Assembly (NCBI GenBank): GCA_903928045.1
Contig: CAIYPH010000444.1
Location: 1-9,219, forward strand
Direction of reading: 5' to 3'
DNA: 9,219 bases
Source: an uncultured Rhodospirillales bacterium
Lineage (GTDB): Bacteria > Pseudomonadota > Alphaproteobacteria > Acetobacterales > Acetobacteraceae
Positions 1-5,756 of this stretch are shown here, piece by piece; within the stretch, counting starts at the first letter, position 1, and every line of letters starts with the position of its first letter. Position numbers and translations under genes: made by a program. A model generated the notes under the pieces. That model searched no databases, had not been told where the DNA came from, and saw only the letters and a list, made by a program, of their open reading frames with translations.

Positions 1-635
1 ACGGTGAACGGCCCGCGCGAGGCATAGACGCTGCCCTGATAGTCCAGCCGTCGTACTTTCGATCCATCGCCGAAGCGGCCGCTGGCGCGATCGAGGATCA
101 GCGCGTCCTCGTCCCAGGATTTCCAGTGGCCGAGCACGATCTCCATGAACTCGTCGGCGCGGTCATAACGGGTATCGTGCTCCACAACCTCGGTGCGGCC
201 CATGTTATAGGCCTCGCCCTCGTTCAGTGAGGTCACCACATTCCAGGCTGCCCGCCCGCCGGTGAGGTGATCGACGGTGGCGAATTGGCGGGCGACGTGG
301 AAGGGTTCGTAATACGTGGTGGAGCAGGTGGCGCCGAGGCCGAGCCTGGTGGTCGCCATGCCCATCGCCATCAGCACCGCCACGGGGTCGAGCTTCACGC
401 AACGGATACCGTGCTCCACGGTATGCGCATGATCGCCGCCGAGCCGGTCGGGCAGGGCGAGGCGGTCATCGAAGAAGCCGAGATGGAACTTGCCGCGCTC
501 CAGCACGCGGCCGATCTCCTGGTAGTAGTCGGCCGACATGAAATCGAGCCGGGAGTCCGGGTGGCGCCATGACATCGGCAGGATGGTGCAGTTCTGCGCC
601 TGGAGAAAGCCTACCATGACCATCTGACGCGACAT
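1..635 (-). CDS. FMN-dependent NtaA/SnaA/DszA-family monooxygenase, N-terminal part (runs off left edge)
   Basis: The first 211 codons of a bacterial-luciferase-fold flavin monooxygenase of the NtaA/SnaA/SoxA(DszA) type are present; family members are usually about 430-460 residues, so roughly half is visible. These enzymes use FMNH2 from a partner reductase and O2 to oxidise small N- or S-containing compounds in the cytoplasm. Visible family features are the N-terminal beta strand MVMVGFLQ, the FHLGFFDD strand near residues 50-57, the RLGLGATCSTTYYEPFHVAR block (about 97-116), and the diagnostic segment GGRAAWNVVTS at 126-136 followed by NEGEAYNMG (138-146). The ATG at 633-635 is preceded by GGGGGAA with a 5-base spacer, which supports this start. 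No reductase gene is visible in the window. The substrate cannot be told from the sequence: aminopolycarboxylates, sulfonates/sulfones and others all fit this family. The gene is divergent from the pilin gene. Confidence 0.9.
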   Translation of the reverse strand, partial: MSRQMVMVGFLQAQNCTILPMSWRHPDSRLDFMSADYYQEIGRVLERGKFHLGFFDDRLALPDRLGGDHAHTVEHGIRCVKLDPVAVLMAMGMATTRLGLGATCSTTYYEPFHVARQFATVDHLTGGRAAWNVVTSLNEGEAYNMGRTEVVEHDTRYDRADEFMEIVLGHWKSWDEDALILDRASGRFGDGSKVRRLDYQGSVYASRGPFT

Positions 636-640
636 TTTCG

Positions 641-647
641 TTCCCCC
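641..647 (-). promoter_or_regulatory. Ribosome binding site of the monooxygenase gene
   Basis: Read on the minus strand this is GGGGGAA, ending 5 bases before the ATG at 635. It is a purine-rich Shine-Dalgarno-like site at ordinary spacing and fixes the start of the truncated gene. Confidence 0.55.
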
Positions 648-653
648 AGTGGC

Positions 654-667
654 CCCGCCATGGCGGG
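654..667. repeat. Perfect 14-bp palindrome upstream of the monooxygenase gene
   Basis: CCCGCCATGGCGGG is identical to its own reverse complement and lies 18 bases upstream of the monooxygenase ATG. It has no loop, so it is better suited to binding a dimeric DNA-binding protein than to acting as an RNA terminator. If it is an operator, its position near the translation start suggests repression of the monooxygenase. The symmetry is seen directly; the operator role is inferred. Confidence 0.4.
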
Positions 668-690
668 TCAACATGTTCTTAACATACGTT

Positions 691-706
691 AGAGTTCATT
701 AACTCT
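691..706. repeat. Inverted repeat AGAGTT-N4-AACTCT in AT-rich intergenic DNA
   Basis: Six-base arms AGAGTT and AACTCT flank the 4-base centre CATT. A weaker inverted repeat, ATGTT-CTT-AACAT, lies just to the left at 673-685, and AACATGTT (670-677) is itself a perfect palindrome. These clustered symmetries are plausible sites for a transcription factor controlling one or both divergent genes. No known regulator consensus is recognised. Confidence 0.35.
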
Positions 707-771
707 CGGAGGCGTTACCTGGCAGGTGGCGCGGCGGCAGCTTGGTGCAACACGGGGACATAGCATTCACG

Positions 772-966
772 ATGATACGCTGGCGGCAATTTAGGCGGTT
801 TGTGCGGGATGAGCGCGGCTTCACCGTGCTCGAATACACTCTGATCACCGTGATCATTGGAACCGTCGTCCTCTCCGGTGTGGATATCATCGGAAACGCG
901 CTGCAGTCCTCCTACACCGGTATCAGTACCATCCTCGCCCAGCATGCCGCGTCCGCGGGGGGCTGA
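772..966 (+). CDS. Flp/Fap-type (class IVb, Tad-like) pilin precursor
   Basis: A 64-residue prepilin. A short basic leader (MIRWRQFRRFVRDERG) is followed by the hydrophobic segment beginning FTVLEYTLITVIIGTVVLSG. The G16-F17 junction with Glu at +5 and Tyr at +6 of the mature protein matches the cleavage and methylation pattern of Flp prepilins processed by TadV/CpaA-type peptidases. One membrane-spanning helix (about residues 17-37) would hold the precursor in the inner membrane before assembly. In-frame TTG (742) and GTG (745) codons lie upstream; the ATG at 772 is chosen because it gives the usual leader length, although neither choice has a strong Shine-Dalgarno site. No other tad/cpa genes are in the window, so this is an orphan pilin or a distant part of a Tad system. 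Its stop codon is 6 bases from that of the convergent transporter gene. Confidence 0.8.
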   Translation: MIRWRQFRRFVRDERGFTVLEYTLITVIIGTVVLSGVDIIGNALQSSYTGISTILAQHAASAGG

Positions 967-972
967 GCGGCA

Positions 973-2487
973 TCAATTGGTGAGCGCCACCCCGCGCAGG
1001 CGGATCAGCCCATCCGGCACCTGCTGGAACCCGGAGAGCCCCTTCTTCATGCCGACGATGTTCTTGGGGTTCCAGAGATAGACCAGCGGCAGGTCCTTGC
1101 GCTCCTGCTCCCAAACCTTGGCGTAGATCTCGCGCCGCTTGGCGACATCGGTGTGCACGCGGGCCTCGTCGAGCAGCGCGTCGACGCTGGGGTTGCCGTA
1201 ATGCCCGTAGTTGAACGTGCCGCCGCTGCGCAGCATGGCATACATGTTGCCATCCGCGTCCGATCGTCCGGACCAGCCAATCAGGTAGGCCTCGAACTCG
1301 CCCTTGTAGGCGGCCGAGAGCGAGGAGGCGAATTCCATGGTCTTGATCTGCACGTCGAACCCGGCCTCGCGGGTCATCGATTGGATCACCTCGGCGGCCT
1401 GCTGGATATCCGGCCCGTTGGTTGCGGTGAGCACGATCTTCACCGGCAACGCCACGCCGGCCTGCTTGAGCAGGGCCTGGGCCTTTGCCACGTCGCGCGC
1501 GGGGGAGCGGATGTCGGGGACGAACATGGGCGATGAGGGCGGATTGGCCTGGGCGGCGGCGGCGAACATGCCGTTATAGACCACCTGGATCAGCGCCTCC
1601 TTGTCGATCGCCAGTTCGAAGGCCTGGCGCACCAGGGCGCTCTGACCGGAGATCGTGTTGGCGGCCGGGCTGTTGCCGGTGTTGAAGGTGATGCCGGTAT
1701 AGGCCAGCGAATTGGCGGTCGCGAGTTTCAGCCGCGCGTCCTTCTCCACCGCGGCGATATCGGTCGGGACGATGTATTCCACAAGATCGAGACTGCCGGC
1801 CTGGAGGTTCGCGAGGCGCACGGAGGAGTTGGGGATTGGCAGGTAGACCACCTGGTCGAAGTGGTATTCCTTGGCCTCCCAATAGCCCGGGTAGCGCTTG
1901 AGGGTAATGCGGTCCTGCGGCACCCGGTTGTCGAAGGCGTAGGGGCCGGCGCAGACCGGGTTGAGGCCGAACTTGTCACCGGCCGCCTCGGCGGCTTTGG
2001 GGGAGATCATGATGCCGGCGCGGTCGGTCATGATCGCCAGCAGTGGCGAGGCGGGGGCCTTGAGGATGAGCCGGACGGTGAGCGGATCGATGATTTCAAC
2101 CGACTGGATCGGGCTCACTTCGCCCGCGCGCATGCTGCCCTTGATGGTCTGGTCGCGGGTGATTTTGTACTTCACCGCCTCGGCATCGAATTTCTCGCCG
2201 TCCTGGAAGGTGACGCCGGCGCGCAGCGTGATCACCAGGCTGGTCGGGCTTTCATAGCGGTAGCCGGTGGCGAGTTGGGGGATGACGTTTAGCTTGGTAT
2301 CAAGATCGAACAGCTTGTCGCACATCGCGGAATACACGATGCGGCCGACATAGGAGGAGCCGAGCGTGGGGTCGAGCAGGTCGGGGTCCTCGCGCAGACC
2401 GATGCGCAGGGTTTGCGCGGCGGCCGGCAGGGCGGCGGCGAGCAAAACGGCGGCACAGGCAATCGATTTTAGCCAACGGCGCGACAT
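973..2487 (-). CDS. ABC transporter family-5 (Dpp/Opp-like) periplasmic substrate-binding protein
   Basis: A 504-residue extracytoplasmic solute-binding protein of SBP family 5, the class that delivers peptides, nickel, glutathione or opine-like solutes to an ABC permease. A signal peptide is evident (MSRRWLKS, then a hydrophobic alanine/leucine run, likely cleavage after AAA at residue 24), and the mature protein starts QTLRIG. Family features include LREDPDLLDPTLGSSYVGR, the LRAGVTFQDGEKFDAEAVKY segment, CAGPYAFDN, YPGYWEAKEYHFDQV, RQAFELAIDKEALIQVVYNG and a late LPLVYLWNP. An open frame continues upstream to 2544, but the ATG at 2487 is chosen because GGGGGAGGG precedes it by 5 bases and it starts a proper signal peptide. 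No permease or ATPase gene adjoins it. It starts 65 bases after the last glycan gene with no clear terminator between. A flavin monooxygenase lies just beyond the pilin, which hints at uptake of a compound that the enzyme attacks; this is inference only. Confidence 0.92.
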   Translation of the reverse strand: MSRRWLKSIACAAVLLAAALPAAAQTLRIGLREDPDLLDPTLGSSYVGRIVYSAMCDKLFDLDTKLNVIPQLATGYRYESPTSLVITLRAGVTFQDGEKFDAEAVKYKITRDQTIKGSMRAGEVSPIQSVEIIDPLTVRLILKAPASPLLAIMTDRAGIMISPKAAEAAGDKFGLNPVCAGPYAFDNRVPQDRITLKRYPGYWEAKEYHFDQVVYLPIPNSSVRLANLQAGSLDLVEYIVPTDIAAVEKDARLKLATANSLAYTGITFNTGNSPAANTISGQSALVRQAFELAIDKEALIQVVYNGMFAAAAQANPPSSPMFVPDIRSPARDVAKAQALLKQAGVALPVKIVLTATNGPDIQQAAEVIQSMTREAGFDVQIKTMEFASSLSAAYKGEFEAYLIGWSGRSDADGNMYAMLRSGGTFNYGHYGNPSVDALLDEARVHTDVAKRREIYAKVWEQERKDLPLVYLWNPKNIVGMKKGLSGFQQVPDGLIRLRGVALTN

Positions 2488-2492
2488 GGCAG

Positions 2493-2501
2493 CCCTCCCC
2501 C
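2493..2501 (-). promoter_or_regulatory. Strong ribosome binding site that fixes the binding-protein start
   Basis: On the minus strand this reads GGGGGAGGG and ends 5 bases before the ATG at 2487. It decides between that ATG and upstream in-frame ATGs (up to 2544), which would add residues before the signal peptide. Confidence 0.7.
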
Positions 2502-2552
2502 AAGACGATTTCTCCATGCTGGCGGGATACGGGCGCGGCGGCAAGGGTGCGG

Positions 2553-3851
2553 CTAGAGGCCGATCTGACGTAGGAAGATCTGCACGGCGAGCCTGTCCGC
2601 TGGGCCCATGCCGGCGCGGAGGTAGAACAGCAGGAAAAGATGGGAAAAGCTGATGCCGATCGTCGCCAGGAGCCGGCAGGTGCGCGGTGTGGGCAGGGCA
2701 GCGGGGCGCAGCCAGATGCCGGCGAAGGCGGCGAAAGTCATTAGCGGGTAGAAATCCTGGCGGTAGCGGTGGTTCATGAAGACGAGGCCGAGCATCAGCA
2801 GCGCGGGTAAGGCGAGCCCGGCGGCAATGGCGAGCGGGGCGGCGCGCCGGGTGCGGACACGGGCGGCGAGGAGGAGCAACAGCGGGTCGGAGAGCAGGAA
2901 ACTCGCCGGCGGCAATTCCGCCTCTACCAGGCGGGCCTGGAAATCCGCGAAAATCAGCCCGCCGCCCGGCCAGTAGAGCGGCCAGACCGGGGCGAAATAG
3001 TACATCAGCCCGTAGGGCAGCCGGGCGAGGCTGAATTCACCGCCCGCGGCGATGCGCGCCAGACGATCTGGGAAACGGGCGTTCATGAGATGGGCGGAGA
3101 GATCGACCACGGTGAAGGGGTTGCCCCAGCGGGCATAGTTGATCGACATCACCGCCGCGGCGAAGGACGCAGCGATGGCGGCCGGGGCCGCGAGTTGGCG
3201 CAGCTTTGCGCCGCGCCACGCCAGGACCGCCATCAGCCCCACAAGCGCCGCCATGAGGCCGGCGCCGGTCGATGCCCGGGTCAGCAGCGCCAATCCGGCC
3301 GCCAGCGCGAGCCAGCGCAGGCGGCGGGTGACGTTCTCCTCGATGAGGCCAGCAAGCGCCTGGAAGACGAACAGCGCCGCGAAAGCCGCAGACCACTGCA
3401 GCACTTCCTCGTACATCGTCGCGCGCAGGAACTGCACCTGCGGCCCGCCGAACATCAATGCAGCCCCGAGAGCCGCTGCCAGCGCCTTCGGGAGGACACC
3501 GCGTTCCAACAGGAGCCATACCGCCCGAATCTGCCAGAACACCGCGAAGCCAGCCGCGGCGACGATGGATAGGCGTGTCACATCGAGCACCATGCCATCG
3601 GGCAGCGCCAGCAGCGGGAGGCGGAGTAACGCGGGGAAAATGCCAAAATAGGCGATTACCTGGTCGCCGTGCAGGAAGCCTTCCATGCCGATCGCCTCGG
3701 GCGCGATGTCGAAACCGCCCTGGAGCATACGGGCCAGCATGGCGTTGAATACCAGCACGGGTTCTTCGCCCGCGGGTGGCGCGATGAGCGCCCCGCCGAT
3801 CAACGCGGCGTACCACAGCGCCGCGAGCGCGGCCGCGACGGCCGGCTTCAT
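2553..3851 (-). CDS. Polytopic membrane protein, GT-C/family 39-like glycosyltransferase (putative)
   Basis: A 432-residue protein with about ten hydrophobic segments. The first (residues 5-25) is followed by an acidic external loop starting EEPVLVFNAML at 29, a pattern common in lipid-linked-sugar-dependent GT-C enzymes, where acidic residues of the first periplasmic loop are catalytic. Other GT39-like features are NYARWGNPF (238-246) and MNHRYRQDFYPL (359-370) before the last membrane segments. No specific family name can be assigned with certainty. The ATG at 3851 overlaps the preceding stop codon as ATGA, so translation is coupled to the acetyltransferase/isomerase gene; an open frame extends upstream to 4019 but only as a shadow inside that gene. 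It is the last gene of the four-gene glycan operon. The likely role is periplasmic transfer of a polyprenyl-linked sugar to a surface glycan. A flippase-like or polymerase-like role is also possible. Confidence 0.75.
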   Translation of the reverse strand: MKPAVAAALAALWYAALIGGALIAPPAGEEPVLVFNAMLARMLQGGFDIAPEAIGMEGFLHGDQVIAYFGIFPALLRLPLLALPDGMVLDVTRLSIVAAAGFAVFWQIRAVWLLLERGVLPKALAAALGAALMFGGPQVQFLRATMYEEVLQWSAAFAALFVFQALAGLIEENVTRRLRWLALAAGLALLTRASTGAGLMAALVGLMAVLAWRGAKLRQLAAPAAIAASFAAAVMSINYARWGNPFTVVDLSAHLMNARFPDRLARIAAGGEFSLARLPYGLMYYFAPVWPLYWPGGGLIFADFQARLVEAELPPASFLLSDPLLLLLAARVRTRRAAPLAIAAGLALPALLMLGLVFMNHRYRQDFYPLMTFAAFAGIWLRPAALPTPRTCRLLATIGISFSHLFLLFYLRAGMGPADRLAVQIFLRQIGL

Positions 3852-4795
3852 ATCGGCGGCTTGGCCAGTTCCAGGAACGTCCCGTAGGAGCGGATGTAGT
3901 CGGCCGCGTCGTAGCGGTGGGAGTTCAGGACCAGCAGCACGCAGTCGGCGGAGAAATTGCTGATGGAGGTCCATGTCATCGCCGGCACGTAGACGCCGGT
4001 ATCGGGCCGGTCGAGCCAAAGGTTGCGCCGGGACTGGCCGTTGTCGAGCAGCAGGCGGCAGGTGCCGTGCATGGCGATCATGAATTGGCGGCAGGCGCGG
4101 TGGGCGGATTGTCCGCGCACGTCCCGGGTGGGCACGTTAAAGATCGAATACATGCGGACGGGGGAAAAGGGCAGCTCATCATCGAACTCGCTGACGGCGA
4201 GATCGCCGCGCAGATCGGCGACGCGGCGCAGGCGGTAGAGGGCGGCCTCGCCGACGCCAAGCGGGACGATCGGGTCTTCCCCTGGGGTTGCCGCCTCCGG
4301 AGCGTCGGACATGGCGAGATCGGCATAGCCGACGATGCCGGCCGGATTGCCGGAGACGATGGCGTTGGGCGGCACCGAGCGGGTGACCACGCTGCCGGCG
4401 CCGACCATGGCGCCGGCGCCGATCTCGATCCCCGGCAGGATGGTCGCATTGGCGCCGATCGAGGCGCCCCGGCGCACGATGGTGCGGCTGAATGCCGCCG
4501 GCGGGCGGCGGCTGCGGGGGAACGGATCATTCGTGAAGGTCGCGTTGGGGCCGATGAAGACGTCATCTTCGATGGTGATGCCGTCCCACAGCTGGACCCC
4601 GCATTTCACCGTCACGCGGTCACCCAAGAGGACATCGTTTTCAACAAACACGCCATCGCAGATGTTGCATCCAGCGCCTATGCGAGCGCCGGGGAGCACG
4701 TGGGCGAAGGCCCAGACGCGGGTGGCGCTGCCGATCGCGGCGGACTCGCAGAGGGCTGCGGGGTGGATGAAGGGGGGGGCGGGCTCAACTGCCAT
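3848..4795 (-). CDS. WxcM/FdtD-like fusion: sugar N-acetyltransferase plus FdtA/QdtA-type ketoisomerase-like cupin
   Basis: A 315-residue two-domain protein. Residues about 9-157 form a left-handed beta-helix acyltransferase: hexapeptide repeats (IGSATRVWAFAHVLPGARIG; FIGPNATFTNDPFPRS at 80-95; GASIGANATILPGIEIGAGA; VGAGSVVTRSVPPNAIVSGN) match enzymes that acetylate 3-amino-3,6-dideoxyhexose nucleotides (FdtC/QdtC type). Residues about 185-310 match the FdtA/QdtA dTDP-4-keto-6-deoxyglucose 3,4-ketoisomerase cupin, ending DYIRSYGTFLEL. The same fusion order is known in Shewanella FdtD and Xanthomonas WxcM. Oddly, the conserved RG-x-HAH motif reads RGQSAHR (227-233): Ser230 stands where FdtA has His49, the proposed catalytic base, while the second His (232) is kept. 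The isomerase domain may therefore be inactive or altered. No matching DegT-type sugar aminotransferase, RmlA or RmlB is in the window. The start overlaps the upstream glycosyltransferase gene by 11 bases; GAGG lies 9 bases before the ATG. A C8 tract falls in codons 6-8. Confidence 0.88.
   Translation of the reverse strand: MAVEPAPPFIHPAALCESAAIGSATRVWAFAHVLPGARIGAGCNICDGVFVENDVLLGDRVTVKCGVQLWDGITIEDDVFIGPNATFTNDPFPRSRRPPAAFSRTIVRRGASIGANATILPGIEIGAGAMVGAGSVVTRSVPPNAIVSGNPAGIVGYADLAMSDAPEAATPGEDPIVPLGVGEAALYRLRRVADLRGDLAVSEFDDELPFSPVRMYSIFNVPTRDVRGQSAHRACRQFMIAMHGTCRLLLDNGQSRRNLWLDRPDTGVYVPAMTWTSISNFSADCVLLVLNSHRYDAADYIRSYGTFLELAKPPI
4772..4779. repeat. Homopolymer tract (G8 on +, C8 in the coding strand) near the start of the WxcM-like gene
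   Basis: Eight consecutive G on the plus strand form a C8 run within codons 6-8 (Ala-Pro-Pro) of the acetyltransferase/isomerase fusion. A one-base slip would truncate the enzyme very early. Such tracts can drive phase variation of surface glycan genes, but one C8 run can also arise by chance at this GC content. Confidence 0.5.
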
Positions 4796-5756
4796 GGGGG
4801 CGGTCCTCGTGAGGCGGAAACGACATCGAGGCTTCGACGATGGCGAGCGGGCGCATTTTTGTGTTTTCGTAGGCTCGCGCGGCGTAGGAGCCGACGATGC
4901 CGATGCCGAGTGTGTTGAGCGCGCCGAAGAAGATGATAGCGATCATGGTGGCGGCATAGCCGGGGACATCGATGAAGCCGCTGATCCGCAGGGCCAGCAC
5001 AATCACCGCGAGGGGCACCGAGACCAGCAGACCGGCCATGCCGAGCAGCATCAGCACCCGCACCGGCAGGTCGGTGAAGGCGAAGATGCTGTCCATCATG
5101 TAGCGAAGCTTCTTGCGAAACGTCCATGCGCTGACGCCGATGGTGCGGGCGCGGCGGGCGTAGGGGATTTCGAGGCGGCGGTAGCCGACCCAGAATAGCT
5201 GGCCGATCAACGAGGAACCGGCTTCGGTGAAGGAGATCAGGTGGTCGCGCACGTCCCGCGTGCAGCCAAACACGTCAACCCCGCCTTGCGGCACCTCGGG
5301 GATCACGAAGCGGCGGTAGATCGCCCAGAACAGGTTGGCGTTCATCCGGGCTGCGCTTGGGTCGTCGCGCGTCTCGCGGCGTCCGAGCGCGACGTCCGCA
5401 GTGCCGGACAGCATCGGGGCGAGGAATTCGAGCAGCAATTCGGGCGGCTCCTGCAAATCGGCGGCGATGACACCGAAATATGCACCGCTGCCGGCGGCCA
5501 GGCCGGTGCGGATGGCGGCGAAGGAGCCGAAATTGCGGCTATGGCTAAGGAGTTGCGACGCAAACCGGGCCTGCGGGAGTGCGGAGCGCAGCAGGTCGAG
5601 GCTGCGGTCGGGGCTGCCGTCGACCACGAAGACAAATTCCATGCGCACGTTGAACCGTGCCGCGGCGGAGGCGGAGAGGGCCTCGAATGCCTCGATGAGT
5701 TGCGCGACATAGCCCTCGTTCTTGTAGACGGGGATGACGACAGAGAAGGTCTTCAT
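4785..5756 (-). CDS. Family 2 glycosyltransferase, GtrB/DPM1-like polyprenyl-phosphate sugar transferase
   Basis: A 323-residue enzyme. The GT-A catalytic domain (residues 1-about 225) carries FSVVIPVYKNEG (4-15), VFVVDGSPDRS (42-52), HSRNFGSFAAIRTGL (72-86) and the metal/nucleotide motif ADLQEPPELL (99-108). It is followed by an amphipathic stretch containing WTFRKKLRYMMDSIFAFTDLP and two membrane helices (about 232-258 and 266-291), the layout of GtrB, ArnC and DPM1 relatives. These enzymes transfer a sugar from a nucleotide donor to undecaprenyl phosphate on the cytoplasmic face of the inner membrane. The ATG at 5756 overlaps the upstream stop codon as ATGA, and it starts exactly at the first beta strand; a longer open frame reaching 6302 is read-through inside the upstream gene. 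The sugar it uses is unknown; the adjacent acetyltransferase suggests an acetamido-dideoxyhexose. The 3' end overlaps the next gene by 11 bases. Confidence 0.9.
   Translation of the reverse strand: MKTFSVVIPVYKNEGYVAQLIEAFEALSASAAARFNVRMEFVFVVDGSPDRSLDLLRSALPQARFASQLLSHSRNFGSFAAIRTGLAAGSGAYFGVIAADLQEPPELLLEFLAPMLSGTADVALGRRETRDDPSAARMNANLFWAIYRRFVIPEVPQGGVDVFGCTRDVRDHLISFTEAGSSLIGQLFWVGYRRLEIPYARRARTIGVSAWTFRKKLRYMMDSIFAFTDLPVRVLMLLGMAGLLVSVPLAVIVLALRISGFIDVPGYAATMIAIIFFGALNTLGIGIVGSYAARAYENTKMRPLAIVEASMSFPPHEDRPHGS

Larger units (their letters stand above)
636..741. promoter_or_regulatory. Divergent intergenic control region between monooxygenase and pilin genes
   Basis: This gap separates the minus-strand monooxygenase from the plus-strand pilin gene, so both promoters probably lie here or close by. 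It contains an AT-rich island (about 671-706) that contrasts with the GC-rich surroundings, and three inverted repeats (654-667, 673-685, 691-706). I could not identify a convincing -35/-10 pair at standard spacing in either direction. Calling it a regulatory region is an inference from gene orientation, composition and symmetry. Confidence 0.5.

Noticed and set aside
2488..2552. A transcription terminator between the glycan operon and the binding-protein gene
   Set aside because: Only 3-4 base-pair stems without a T-run are visible, so no intrinsic terminator can be supported.
3852..4019. A 56-residue N-terminal extension of the last membrane protein of the operon
   Set aside because: It overlaps the FdtA-like domain of the preceding gene and is not hydrophobic. 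The ATGA overlap at 3848-3851 marks the natural start.
3917..4918. A 333-codon open frame on the plus strand across the WxcM-like gene
   Set aside because: It lies opposite a gene with clear family motifs, has a low-complexity Gly/Ala/Asp/His/Arg-rich translation and shows no recognisable domain. Long antisense frames are expected in GC-rich coding DNA.
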